From the NCBI RefSeq assembly GCF_007558815.1, contig NZ_VLTJ01000039.1, positions 620,001 through 684,000 of the forward strand: a stretch of 64,000 nucleotides of DNA. Reading direction: 5' to 3'. Of this stretch, positions 1-8,024 are shown one piece after another. The notes under the pieces are model-generated. The model saw nothing but the letters and a program-made list of their open reading frames with translations, ran no database searches and was not told the origin of the DNA. This stretch comes from Verticiella sediminum. Lineage in GTDB: Bacteria; Pseudomonadota; Gammaproteobacteria; Burkholderiales; Burkholderiaceae_B. A program made the translations under genes and the position numbers. Each line of letters opens with the position of its first letter. Positions within the stretch are counted from its first letter, which is position 1.

Positions 1-818
1 CCACCGGCCGTGCGCGACGGCGCAGTCCCGATCTCGGCAGACTGCTGCTGCCGGGCTACGTGGTCTGTTTCCTGTTCTTCATCGTGCTGCCGATCGCGTT
101 GGTGGTGATCGTCTCGTTCTCGCCGTCGCCGTTCCTGCGCTTTCCGATCACCGACCTGTCGCTGCGTTGGTACCAGCGCGTCTTCGAGTACGAGCCATTC
201 ATCACGTCGCTCAAGACCAGCGTACTGCTGGCCGTGGTGTCCTCCTCGGTCGGCGCCGTCGTGGCCGTGCCCTGTGCGCTGGCCATCGCCCGCTCGCGCA
301 GCCAGGCGGCCAAGGCGGTCGTCTTCCTGCTGCTGTCGCCCATCTCCATTCCCGGCATCGTGGTGGGCTTCGCTCTGCTGTACTACCTGGCCGCGCTCGG
401 CCTGGGCCCCGGCTTCACGGCACTGCTCGTCGCGCACACCGTCATCGCCATTCCCTACATTTCGCGCACGGTAATCAGCGTCTACCTCACGATGCCGGCG
501 AGCGTGGAGGAGTCCGCGGTCATCCTCGGCGCATCGCGCGCCAAGGTCCTGCTGTACGTGACGCTGCCCCAACTGCGCCACGGCATCTTCGCCGGCGTGC
601 TGTTCGCCTTTCTCATCTCGCTGGACAACCTGCCCGTGTCGTTCTTCTTCGGCACGGCGCAGACCGATACCCTGCCCGTCGTGATGATGAGCTACCTGCA
701 GAACCAGTTCGACCCTTCGGTGGCGGCCATCGCCACCATCCAGATGCTTCTGGCCGTGGCCGCCCTGCTCGTCGTGGATCGCGTCCACGGCCTGGGGCGC
801 ATGGGCCGTGCGGTCTGA
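1..818 (+). CDS. ABC transporter permease, PotC-like (5' end outside window)
   Basis: Inner-membrane permease of a spermidine/putrescine-type ABC importer. The frame is open from the first complete codon at 3 and gives LGRLLLPGY before the first hydrophobic helix, so the gene starts upstream of the window. About six membrane segments are visible, including FLFFIVLPIALVVIV and FLLLSPISIPGIVVGFAL. A cytoplasmic EAA-type loop (VEESAVILGASRAK... VTLPQL) is where the ATPase should dock. This loop and the order of helices fit the PotC/PotB (BPD_transp_1) family. The binding-protein gene follows 37 bases later, so they are one operon; the ATPase must lie further upstream. The substrate is probably a polyamine or similar cation, but the sequence cannot fix it. 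Confidence 0.85.
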   Translation, partial: TGRARRRSPDLGRLLLPGYVVCFLFFIVLPIALVVIVSFSPSPFLRFPITDLSLRWYQRVFEYEPFITSLKTSVLLAVVSSSVGAVVAVPCALAIARSRSQAAKAVVFLLLSPISIPGIVVGFALLYYLAALGLGPGFTALLVAHTVIAIPYISRTVISVYLTMPASVEESAVILGASRAKVLLYVTLPQLRHGIFAGVLFAFLISLDNLPVSFFFGTAQTDTLPVVMMSYLQNQFDPSVAAIATIQMLLAVAALLVVDRVHGLGRMGRAV

Positions 819-855
819 GCCGCGCCTAGTCAACGACTCACTTGGAGAGCCCGAC

Positions 856-1908
856 ATGAACTGCTTGCCCTTTGTCCTCAGCCGGTGCGCGCGCGCACTG
901 CTTCCGGTCTGCGCCGGCGTCCTGGCTCTCGCGCCGGCCGCCCAGGCGGCGGACGTGGTCGTCGCCTCGCACGGCGGTGTCTGGGAGCGCGCTACCCAGG
1001 AGTGCTTCGTCAAGCCCTATCAGGAGAAGACCGGAAAAAGCGCACAGGTGGTGCTCGGCACGCCCGCTCAATGGGTGAACCAGATCGTCGCGAACCCGGC
1101 GAAGCCGCCGATCGATCTGCTGCTCGCCTCGCCCGACGGCGTGATCGACGCCATGAACCGGGGCATCGTCGATGCCCTGGACCCGGAGCGGCTGCCGGTC
1201 ATGAAGGAGATGAATCCGCAGCTCAAGAGCCTGGAGCGCGGCTATGCCGCGGTGGTCGGGTTCAGTTCCATGGGCCTGGCCTACAACACCGAGACCGTCA
1301 AGAGCCCGCCCAAGACCTGGGCCGAGTTCGTCGAGCGCACGGCCAACGGCGAGTGGAACGCCGCCATCCCGAGCATGCGCCAGGCGTCGACGCCGTCCGT
1401 GGTGCTGTGGATGATGGCCCACACCTTCGGCGGCGGTGCGGACAACATCGAGCCAGCCTTCGAGACCATCGCCAAGATGCGCTCGGGCGGCAGCATGCGC
1501 GTCTGGAACGACATGAACGAGTTCCTCACCTTGCTGAAGATGCAGGAGATCGACATCGGCATGTACTGGGAAGGGCGGGCCTGGGCCTTTCACGACGAAG
1601 GCAATCCCGAGATCGCCTTTGTGAAGCCCGAGCCCGGCGTGGCGATTCATACGACGCTGGTGCAGAAAGTGAAGAACGGCAGCGAGGCGGCCTGGGAATT
1701 CCTGAACGACTACATGTTGTCGGCCGAGGGCCAGAGCTGCTTCGGCAACATGGTGCAGTACGGCGTCGGCAACGCGAACGTCGAATACAAGCCGGAAATC
1801 GCCGGGCGCATCACCAGGATGGACGAAATCGTGACGCCGCCCTACGACGAGATCGCGCCCCACGTGCGCGAATGGGTCGAGCGGTGGAACAAGGAAGTCG
1901 ACCGCTGA
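856..1908 (+). CDS. ABC transporter substrate-binding protein, PotD-like
   Basis: Periplasmic solute-binding protein of the importer whose permease ends just upstream. I chose the ATG at 856 because a purine-rich stretch (TTGGAGAG) lies before it and because the first 31 residues then form a Sec signal peptide (MNCLPF... LALAPAAQA) with an AQA/A cleavage site. A GTG at 808 in the same frame would spoil that signal. The mature protein starts ADVVVASHGGVWERA, typical of the extracellular binding protein family that includes PotD and PotF. Length 350 residues is normal. The next gene, a MaoC-like enzyme, begins 60 bases on, so co-transcription with the catabolic cluster is possible but not shown. 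Confidence 0.85.
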   Translation: MNCLPFVLSRCARALLPVCAGVLALAPAAQAADVVVASHGGVWERATQECFVKPYQEKTGKSAQVVLGTPAQWVNQIVANPAKPPIDLLLASPDGVIDAMNRGIVDALDPERLPVMKEMNPQLKSLERGYAAVVGFSSMGLAYNTETVKSPPKTWAEFVERTANGEWNAAIPSMRQASTPSVVLWMMAHTFGGGADNIEPAFETIAKMRSGGSMRVWNDMNEFLTLLKMQEIDIGMYWEGRAWAFHDEGNPEIAFVKPEPGVAIHTTLVQKVKNGSEAAWEFLNDYMLSAEGQSCFGNMVQYGVGNANVEYKPEIAGRITRMDEIVTPPYDEIAPHVREWVERWNKEVDR

Positions 1909-1968
1909 GTATGCCGTCCGGCCCGCTGCATCCTGTTTCCCAATCAACCCAGCCCACAGCAATCGTCC

Positions 1969-2460
1969 ATGCCAATGCAAGCATTCCAAGAGGCCGCCGT
2001 CCTGGCCGAAAAGGGCAACGTGTTCGAGGATTTCGAGATCGGACGCGTCTTCGATCACCACTGGGGCCGCACGCTCCGTCACTCCGAGTGCGCGCTGTTC
2101 GCCACGGTGAACCTGCACTTCAATCCGCTCTACTTCAATGTCGAGTATGCCAGGGCGCTGGGCCACCCGGACACGCCGGCGAACCCGCAACTGGTGTTCT
2201 GCGCCGTCTTCGGGATGTCGGTGCAGGACCTGTCCGAGCGAGGCGGCGCATTCCTCGGCGTGGACGATCTGAGCTATCACGAACCGGTCTATCCGGGCGA
2301 CACCCTCACGGCGCGCAGCACCGTGGTGGGGCTGCGTGAATCCGGCTCCAACCCCACGCTGGGTATCGCGAGCTGGAAGACCGAGGGGTTCAACCAGCAT
2401 GGTCGGTGCGTGATCTCCTTCACCCGAACCAACATGGTGCAACGCAGGACGACGCAATGA
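1969..2460 (+). CDS. MaoC-like hydratase, N-half-like mesaconyl-CoA hydratase subunit
   Basis: Single hot-dog domain of 163 residues. The pattern FEDFEIGRVFDHHWGRTL near the start and YHEPVYPGDTLTARSTV around 100-118 is that of the MaoC / (R)-hydratase family. It resembles the first half of two-domain mesaconyl-CoA hydratases (Mch), recalled from family knowledge. Where active R-hydratases have a D-x-N-P-x-H signature, this protein reads LHFNPLYFN, so the catalytic Asp and His appear absent. It therefore probably works as the non-catalytic half of a heteromer with the MaoC-like protein at 3613-4092. Its stop overlaps the start of the acyl-CoA dehydrogenase (ATGA). Itaconyl-CoA hydratase is an alternative reading. 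Confidence 0.7.
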   Translation: MPMQAFQEAAVLAEKGNVFEDFEIGRVFDHHWGRTLRHSECALFATVNLHFNPLYFNVEYARALGHPDTPANPQLVFCAVFGMSVQDLSERGGAFLGVDDLSYHEPVYPGDTLTARSTVVGLRESGSNPTLGIASWKTEGFNQHGRCVISFTRTNMVQRRTTQ

Positions 2461-3611
2461 CCTACATGACCGACGAGCGCAGGATGATTCAGGAACAGGC
2501 GCGCGAGTTCACCCGTCGCGAGGTGATCCCGGTGGCCAACCGGCTCGATCCCGAACAAGGCGACATTCCCCGCGAGCTGCGGGAGAAGATGGCCGAGCTC
2601 GGCTACTTCGGCATCCTCGTGCCGGAGGCGTACGGCGGCTTGGGGCTGGGCTGCTTCGAGTACTGCCTGGTGACCGAGGAGCTGTCGCGCGGCTGGATGT
2701 CGGTGGGTTCGCTGATCGTGCGCGGCAACATGCTCATCGGCAGCCACATGATGAGCGAGGAGCAGCGCAAGCGCTACTTCAGCCGGATGGCGACCGGCGA
2801 GCTGGTCGGCGCCTTCGCGATGTCCGAGCCCGACGCCGGCTCGGACGTCGCCAACCTCTCGTGCCGCGCCGTCAAGGAGGGCGACTCCTGGCTCATCACC
2901 GGCAACAAGTACTGGTGCACGTATGCCAAGGAAGCCGACTTCCTGATCGTCATCGCGCGCACCTCGAAGGCGCCGCCCGAGAAGCGCCATCGCGGCCTGT
3001 CGATGTTCTTCATCGAGAAGAAGGCCGGCGAGTTCCCCGATGGCATCGCCGGCTCGGCCATACCGAAGATCGGCTATTTCGGCATGAAGACCTACGAGCT
3101 CGCCTTCGACAACTTTCGCGTGCCCGCCGAGAACATGATCGGCGAGGAGGGCCAGGCTTTCTACTATGCCACGCACGGCCTGGAGACGGGGCGGGCGCAG
3201 ACCGCCGCCCGGTCCATCGGTGTCGCGCAGGGCGCGCTCGAGGACGCGATCGCCTACTCCCAGCAGCGGGTGCAGTTCGGCAAGCGCATCAGCGACTTCC
3301 AGGTGACCCGCTTCAAGCTGGCTGCCATGGCCGCCGAGATCGAGGCCTGCCGTCAGCTCAACTACTTCGTGTGCGATCAGATCGACAACGGCCGCCGCTG
3401 CGACCAGGAGGCCGCGATGTCGAAGTACCTGGCCGCCGAGATGAGCGAGCGGGTGGCCTCCGAGGGCCTGCAGATCCACGGCGGCGCCGGGTACACCAAG
3501 CTGCATGCCGCCGAGCGCTACTGGCGCGACGCGCGCCTTACGAAGATCTTCGAGGGTACGTCGGAGATCCAGCTACGCGTCATCTCCGACGGAATTCTTG
3601 GGAAAGCGTGA
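2457..3611 (+). CDS. acyl-CoA dehydrogenase
   Basis: FAD-dependent alpha,beta-dehydrogenase of an acyl-CoA thioester, passing electrons to ETF. The ATG at 2457 overlaps the preceding stop (ATGA) and gives 384 residues, the usual size. The MSEPDAGSD motif lies at about 122-130, the HGGAGYTK segment at about 341-348, and the catalytic base is expected at E366 in KIFEGTSEIQ. This looks like a short-chain or dicarboxylyl-CoA type enzyme rather than the long methylsuccinyl-CoA dehydrogenase (Mcd) type. Lying between two MaoC-like genes and beside a CoA-transferase and a CitE-type lyase, a branched C5 dicarboxylyl-CoA such as methylsuccinyl-CoA or glutaryl-CoA is a reasonable substrate guess. That is inference. 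Confidence 0.9.
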   Translation: MTYMTDERRMIQEQAREFTRREVIPVANRLDPEQGDIPRELREKMAELGYFGILVPEAYGGLGLGCFEYCLVTEELSRGWMSVGSLIVRGNMLIGSHMMSEEQRKRYFSRMATGELVGAFAMSEPDAGSDVANLSCRAVKEGDSWLITGNKYWCTYAKEADFLIVIARTSKAPPEKRHRGLSMFFIEKKAGEFPDGIAGSAIPKIGYFGMKTYELAFDNFRVPAENMIGEEGQAFYYATHGLETGRAQTAARSIGVAQGALEDAIAYSQQRVQFGKRISDFQVTRFKLAAMAAEIEACRQLNYFVCDQIDNGRRCDQEAAMSKYLAAEMSERVASEGLQIHGGAGYTKLHAAERYWRDARLTKIFEGTSEIQLRVISDGILGKA

Positions 3612-3612
3612 T

Positions 3613-4092
3613 ATGAAAATCGCCAAACTCACAGGACGCGACAATTACTTCGAGGCTTTCCGCCCCGGCCAGGTGATCCGGCACGCCCGCGGCAAGACGA
3701 TCGAGCCGCTGGAGAACGTGTTGATCTCCAACCTGGTGCTGAACTCCGCGGCCACCCACTTCGACGAGCACGCCATGCAGGGCACGCAGTTCGGCCAGCG
3801 CGCGGTGTTCGGCGGCGTGACGGCCGCGCTGGTGATCGGCCTCGCCAGCCAGGACACGGCCGAGAACGCGCTCGCCGAGATCGGGATGACGGCCATGCGC
3901 TTGAAGTCGCCCGTGTTCCACGGCGACACGCTGTACGCGTACACCGAGGTTCTGTCCCTGGCCGACGCCGACCGGCCGGACGCCGGCATCGCCGTCTTCA
4001 GGCACTGGGGCGTGAATCAGAAGGACGCCGTGGTCTTCGAGTGCGAACGCACCGTGCTGCTCAAGCGCGCCAGCCACTGGGGTGACCGATGA
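3613..4092 (+). CDS. MaoC-like hydratase, C-half-like mesaconyl-CoA hydratase subunit
   Basis: A 159-residue hot-dog protein starting at an ATG one base after the dehydrogenase stop. It begins ITGRDNYFEAFRPGQVIRH after an AKLTG-type lead and carries NSAATHFDEHAM at about 43-54. There the H and D sit where MaoC hydratases keep the catalytic His/Asp pair. FGGVTAALVIGLA and SPVFHGDTLYAYTEV complete the fold. It resembles the second half of fused mesaconyl-CoA hydratases and complements the protein at 1969-2460, which lacks these residues. The stop overlaps the CoA-transferase start (ATGA), implying translational coupling. The function proposed, hydration of mesaconyl-CoA to beta-methylmalyl-CoA, is inferred from family and context. 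Confidence 0.7.
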   Translation: MKIAKLTGRDNYFEAFRPGQVIRHARGKTIEPLENVLISNLVLNSAATHFDEHAMQGTQFGQRAVFGGVTAALVIGLASQDTAENALAEIGMTAMRLKSPVFHGDTLYAYTEVLSLADADRPDAGIAVFRHWGVNQKDAVVFECERTVLLKRASHWGDR

Positions 4093-5342
4093 GCACCACG
4101 CCGGCCGGCGCGCTCGAGGGCGTGCGCGTGATCGACCTGACGCATTTTCTCGCCGGCCCCTTCTGCACCCAGATGCTGGCCGATCAGGGCGCCGACGTCA
4201 TCAAGGTCGAGCCGTTGCAGGGCGATGCCACGCGGGGCTTCGGCCCTTTCCATCCCGAGGACGAGCTCAAGGCCTATGCGGGCTACTTCGCATCCGTCAA
4301 CCGCAACAAACGGTCGGTGAGCCTCGATCTGAAGTCGCCTGCGGCGTGCGAGGCGCTCGCCGCGCTCATCGATGGCGCCGACGTGGTGGTCGAGAACTAC
4401 CGTGCCGGCGTCATGGAGCGCTTCGGGCTGTCCTACGAGGCGCTTGCGCAGCGCAACCCGCGGCTCGTTTACGCGACCATCCGCGGCTTCGGCGACAGCC
4501 GGACGTTGTCGAGTCCCTACGCCGACTGGCCGGCCTACGATGTCGTGGCCCAGGCCTTCGGCGGCATCATGGCGATCACGGGCGAGGAGGGCGGTCAACC
4601 GACGAAGATCGGCCCCGGCATCGGCGATCTCGGGCCGGCGATGTTCTGCGCCTTCGGCATCGTCTGCGCCGTGCTCAACGCGCGCCGCACCGGCCAGGGC
4701 CAGTTCGTCGACGTCAGCATGGTGGACTCCGTCCTGGCCCTGTGCGAGCGGGTATTGCACCAGCATGCGTTCGGCGGGCTGGTGCCCGCGCCGCAGGGCA
4801 ATCACCATCCTTTTCTGTGCCCGTTCGGCACATTCCCGACGCAGGACGGCCTGTGCACGATCACGGCCTACGACGATCCGATGTTCCGCATCTTGTGCGA
4901 GATCATGGGCCAGCCTGGCCTGAGCAGCGATCCGCGCTTTGCGACCTACCAGGACCGCTGGGACAACCGCGAGGCGCTGATCGGCATCATATCGGCCTTC
5001 ACGTCGCAGCAGACCAAGCACGAGCTGCTGCAGCGCCTGGGCGGGCGGGTACCGTTCGGTCCGGTCTACGACGTGCGCGAGATCGTTGCCGATCCGCACT
5101 TCCAGGCGCGCGAAATGGTGGTCCCGGTCGAGCACCCGGGCATGGCAGGCAAGGTCCTGCTGGCCGGGGTGCCGGTCAAGATGAGCGCCACCCCGGGCCG
5201 CATCCGGCACCGGGCGCCGCTGCTCGGCGAGCACACCCGCGAAATCCTCGGCGAGATCGGCTGCAGCTCAGCGCAGCTCGACGCCTGGCTGAGCCAGGGC
5301 GTGATCCGCGTGGCGCAAGCTGCCGCGGGCAGTAACCGTTAA
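4089..5342 (+). CDS. CaiB/BaiF family (class III) CoA-transferase
   Basis: Transfers CoA between carboxylic acids, here most likely activating a dicarboxylate with succinyl-CoA or moving CoA within mesaconyl-CoA. Class III features are clear over 417 residues: VIDLTHFLAGPFCTQMLADQ near the N-terminus, VVENYRAGVMERFGL at about 100-114, and the catalytic Asp at about D180 in PGIGDLGPAM. The ATG at 4089 overlaps the previous stop. The P. aeruginosa itaconate cluster (MaoC-like hydratase, acyl-CoA dehydrogenase, MmgE/PrpD, CaiB-type transferase, CitE-type lyase) has the same family composition, as I recall it. The exact acid is undetermined. Confidence 0.9.
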   Translation: MSTTPAGALEGVRVIDLTHFLAGPFCTQMLADQGADVIKVEPLQGDATRGFGPFHPEDELKAYAGYFASVNRNKRSVSLDLKSPAACEALAALIDGADVVVENYRAGVMERFGLSYEALAQRNPRLVYATIRGFGDSRTLSSPYADWPAYDVVAQAFGGIMAITGEEGGQPTKIGPGIGDLGPAMFCAFGIVCAVLNARRTGQGQFVDVSMVDSVLALCERVLHQHAFGGLVPAPQGNHHPFLCPFGTFPTQDGLCTITAYDDPMFRILCEIMGQPGLSSDPRFATYQDRWDNREALIGIISAFTSQQTKHELLQRLGGRVPFGPVYDVREIVADPHFQAREMVVPVEHPGMAGKVLLAGVPVKMSATPGRIRHRAPLLGEHTREILGEIGCSSAQLDAWLSQGVIRVAQAAAGSNR

Positions 5343-5372
5343 CCGATTGAAGACAGACAGGCAGATAGACTC

Positions 5373-6284
5373 ATGACCATACAACCCCAACGGCTGCGCC
5401 GCGTCCAGCTCGCTGTGCCCGGCTCATCCGAGAAGATGATGAAGAAGGCGGCCGCCTCGGATGCGGACCACGTGTTCCTCGACCTGGAGGACGCGGTGGC
5501 CCCGGTGCAGAAGGCCGACGCCCGCAGGAAGATCGTCGAGGCGATCAATACCTACGACTGGGGGCGCAAGACCGTCTGCGTGCGCATCAACGACCTGAGC
5601 ACCGAGTACGCCCATCAGGACATCATCGAGATCGTCGAGGGCGCCGGCCGGCGGGTCGACACCCTCATGATGACCAAGGTGAAAAGCGCGGCCGACATCT
5701 ATTTCGCCGACGTGCTGCTCAGCCAGTTGGAGAAGAAGCACGGGCTGGAGCGCCGTATCGGGCTGGAGGCCCTCATCGAGGAAGTCGAGGGCATGCAGAA
5801 CGTCGAGGAGATCGCGCGGGCGAGCGACCGGCTCGAAGCGCTGATCTTCGGCATGGGCGACTTCTCCGCCTCGATGGGGGTCTACATCAAGCCTGACGGC
5901 AAGGTCGCCGACTACCCGGGCGATATCTGGCATTACGCACGCTTTCGCATGGTGATGGCCTGCCGTGCCGCCGGCATCGATGCCGTGGACGGCCCGTACG
6001 CCGACTTCCGCAACCAGGATCTCTACCTGGAGGAGTGCCGGCGCGGGTTGGCGCTGGGTTGTGTCGGCAAGTGGGCGATCCATCCTGCACAGATCGAGTG
6101 GGCGCTGTCGGTCTTCACGCCCGACGCCGGGGAGGTCGCCCGGCTGCGGCGGCTTGCCGCCGCTTACGCCGAAGCGGAGGCACAGGGTCAGGGCGCTATC
6201 CAGGTGGATGGCACCATGGTCGACGCAGCCTCGATCCGGATGTTCGGTGCCACGTTGCGCAAGGCCGACCTGATCGGCATGTGA
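5373..6284 (+). CDS. HpcH/HpaI-CitE family CoA-ester lyase, Mcl-like
   Basis: Mg-dependent C-C lyase of a beta-hydroxyacyl-CoA. The N-terminus RRVQLAVPGSSEKMMKKA and LDLEDAVAP are the phosphate/CoA-binding signature of CitE-like enzymes. R71 (RINDL), E136 (LEALIEE) and D163 (GMGDFSASMG) match the substrate Arg and metal ligands of malyl-CoA lyases. GKWAIHPAQIEWA near 230 is also typical. The wording of these motifs is closer to L-malyl/beta-methylmalyl-CoA lyase than to citrate-lyase beta subunit, which suggests products glyoxylate plus propionyl-CoA (or acetyl-CoA). Citramalyl-CoA lyase (acetyl-CoA plus pyruvate) remains possible. The start lies 30 bases after the transferase, in the same operon. 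Confidence 0.85.
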   Translation: MTIQPQRLRRVQLAVPGSSEKMMKKAAASDADHVFLDLEDAVAPVQKADARRKIVEAINTYDWGRKTVCVRINDLSTEYAHQDIIEIVEGAGRRVDTLMMTKVKSAADIYFADVLLSQLEKKHGLERRIGLEALIEEVEGMQNVEEIARASDRLEALIFGMGDFSASMGVYIKPDGKVADYPGDIWHYARFRMVMACRAAGIDAVDGPYADFRNQDLYLEECRRGLALGCVGKWAIHPAQIEWALSVFTPDAGEVARLRRLAAAYAEAEAQGQGAIQVDGTMVDAASIRMFGATLRKADLIGM

Positions 6285-6309
6285 CCGGGACCCCCACCCT
6301 CCATCGCCC

Positions 6310-7719
6310 ATGAACATTTCCGCTCCAGGACTGACACGGCAGCTCGCGCAGCGCGCCGTCCACGTGCGTTTCGCCGATCTTCCACCGTCCGCGGTGGATA
6401 CCGTCAAGCGCGGTCTTGCCGACTTCGTCGGCGTGCTGGTCGCCGGCGCGCGCGAGCCGCTGGTGCCGATCCTGCGCGGGCTGCTCGCGCTCGGCTCGCG
6501 TGCGGCGGATGGCGAGGCCTCGGTCCTGGCCGGCGGCGGCTGCCTTCGCGCGGCCGACGCCGCCCTGCTCAATGCCGCGACCGGCCACGCACTCGACTTC
6601 GACGATATGGCGCTGGATGGCCACCCCAGCGTCGTGCTGGGGTCTGTCGTTCTGGCCGAGGCGCAGCGTGTCGGCGCCTCGGGTGCCGAGGCGATCGCAG
6701 CCTATGCCGCCGGTTATGAAGTATGGGCGACACTGCTGCGCTGCCAGGATTCCCCGCTGCATGCCAAGGGCTGGCATCCGACCGCCGTCCTGGGAACCGT
6801 GGCCGCTGCCGCCGCGGCAGCGCGTCTGCGGGGCCTTTGTCCTGCGCGTTGCGCCACCGCGCTGGCCATCGCGGCGTCGATGGCGTCGGGCGTGGTGGCC
6901 AACTTCGGATCGATGACCAAGCCGCTGCAGGTCGGCCTTGCCGCCCGCAACGGCATCTGGGCCGCGGCCTTCGCCGAGGCAGGGCTGAGCGCCGCCCCCG
7001 ACGCGCTGGAACACCCGGCCGGCCTTCTGGCTGCGTTGTCGCCGCAAGGGTGGCCGCGGCTCGACGTGGCCGGCGACGAGGGCGGTGCCCTTGCGATCGT
7101 GCAGGGCGGCCTGAATTTCAAGCTGTATCCGGTGTGCTACGCCGTGCATCGGATCATCGACGCGAGCCTGCAGATCGCCGGCGAGCCGGGCTGGACGCTG
7201 GAACGGGTCGAACGCCTGGAGGTGGCCCTGGGCCGGGCCCAACTGTCGATGCTGCGCGACGAGGTCCCGATCGATGCGCTGCAGGCTCGGTTCAGCCCCC
7301 GCTTTGCCGTTGCCTGCGCGTTTCTGCACCGTCGCGTGGGGCTCGCCGAACTCACTGACGCCACCGTTCGTGCTGAGCAGATGCAGCAGTGGATGCGCCG
7401 CGTCCACGTCCGCCCGATCGACGAGCGGGACGCCAGTGATCCGCTGTTCTCTCCGTTCGACGAGGTGACCGCCCGTGACGACGGCGGTCGCGCGCTCGCG
7501 AGCCGACGCGTGGAGGTGGCCCGTGGACACATGCGCAATCCGGTGGGCTGGGAAGTGCTGTTCGACAAATTCAGGAGCTGCATGCCGGCCACGGCGGCAC
7601 CTTGTCAGGTACTCGATGTGTTCGAGCAACTCAGGCGGCTTGACGAGCTGCCGGGGGTGGATGGTCTGAGCGCGGCCTGCGCGGGCCTGCTCGAGACTGC
7701 CGCGGCCAGCGGCCGATGA
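6310..7719 (+). CDS. MmgE/PrpD family protein
   Basis: A 469-residue member of the MmgE/PrpD superfamily, which includes 2-methylcitrate dehydratase and cis-aconitate decarboxylase. Typical segments are ALLNAATGHALDFDDMALDGHPS near 90-110 and GWHPTAVLGTVAAAAAAARL near 154-173, the helical domain with the substrate His/Asp residues, then FGSMTKPLQVGLAARNG near 200-216. It is distinct from the true PrpD encoded at 34111-35556. Last gene of the CoA-ester cluster, 25 bases after the lyase. By position it may dehydrate, isomerise or decarboxylate the C5/C6 acid that feeds the cluster; its reaction cannot be told from sequence alone. Confidence 0.8.
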   Translation: MNISAPGLTRQLAQRAVHVRFADLPPSAVDTVKRGLADFVGVLVAGAREPLVPILRGLLALGSRAADGEASVLAGGGCLRAADAALLNAATGHALDFDDMALDGHPSVVLGSVVLAEAQRVGASGAEAIAAYAAGYEVWATLLRCQDSPLHAKGWHPTAVLGTVAAAAAAARLRGLCPARCATALAIAASMASGVVANFGSMTKPLQVGLAARNGIWAAAFAEAGLSAAPDALEHPAGLLAALSPQGWPRLDVAGDEGGALAIVQGGLNFKLYPVCYAVHRIIDASLQIAGEPGWTLERVERLEVALGRAQLSMLRDEVPIDALQARFSPRFAVACAFLHRRVGLAELTDATVRAEQMQQWMRRVHVRPIDERDASDPLFSPFDEVTARDDGGRALASRRVEVARGHMRNPVGWEVLFDKFRSCMPATAAPCQVLDVFEQLRRLDELPGVDGLSAACAGLLETAAASGR

Positions 7720-8024
7720 GCGCGTCCGTCCGACGGGCACGCCCGTCGAGGCGACCGAGCGAAGCAGCATGCCGGGGCGCGGCCCCGGGATTCGATGGCA
7801 GGCCTCTGATACATTCTGTCCAGCCTATTGCATAGGCATGGCGCGCGCTGCACTTTCTTGGTGCGGTCGTGACGCGCGATGGCCCTTGGAACGCGGGTCG
7901 ACTCGCCGGTTGCTGGATCTGCGCAAGGCTCGCGGGTGGGTGCGGCTTGCTGCATAAATGGCATGGACATTGCTTTGTACGATGGCGGCCTTCGGTCGTG
8001 CCAGCCACTCCGAGGTGAAGTGCT
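7720..8024 (+). promoter_or_regulatory. spacer before the MocR gene with 15-bp inverted repeat
   Basis: A 305-base non-coding stretch. At 7823-7837 lies a perfect inverted repeat with 6-base arms, GCCTAT-TGC-ATAGGC, in a locally AT-richer patch about 190 bases upstream of the regulator start. An 8-base palindrome TATGCATA (8024-8031) covers the start codon itself. A strong ribosome site GAGGTGA (8012-8018) precedes the ATG. The inverted repeat is a candidate autoregulatory site; MocR proteins often use direct or inverted repeats in their own promoters. Nothing else was recognised here. Confidence 0.4.

Noticed and set aside
838-2457. Long minus-strand frame opposite the binding protein and MaoC genes
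   Set aside because: Opposite strand of well-supported genes, with no recognisable domain and composition typical of antisense frames.
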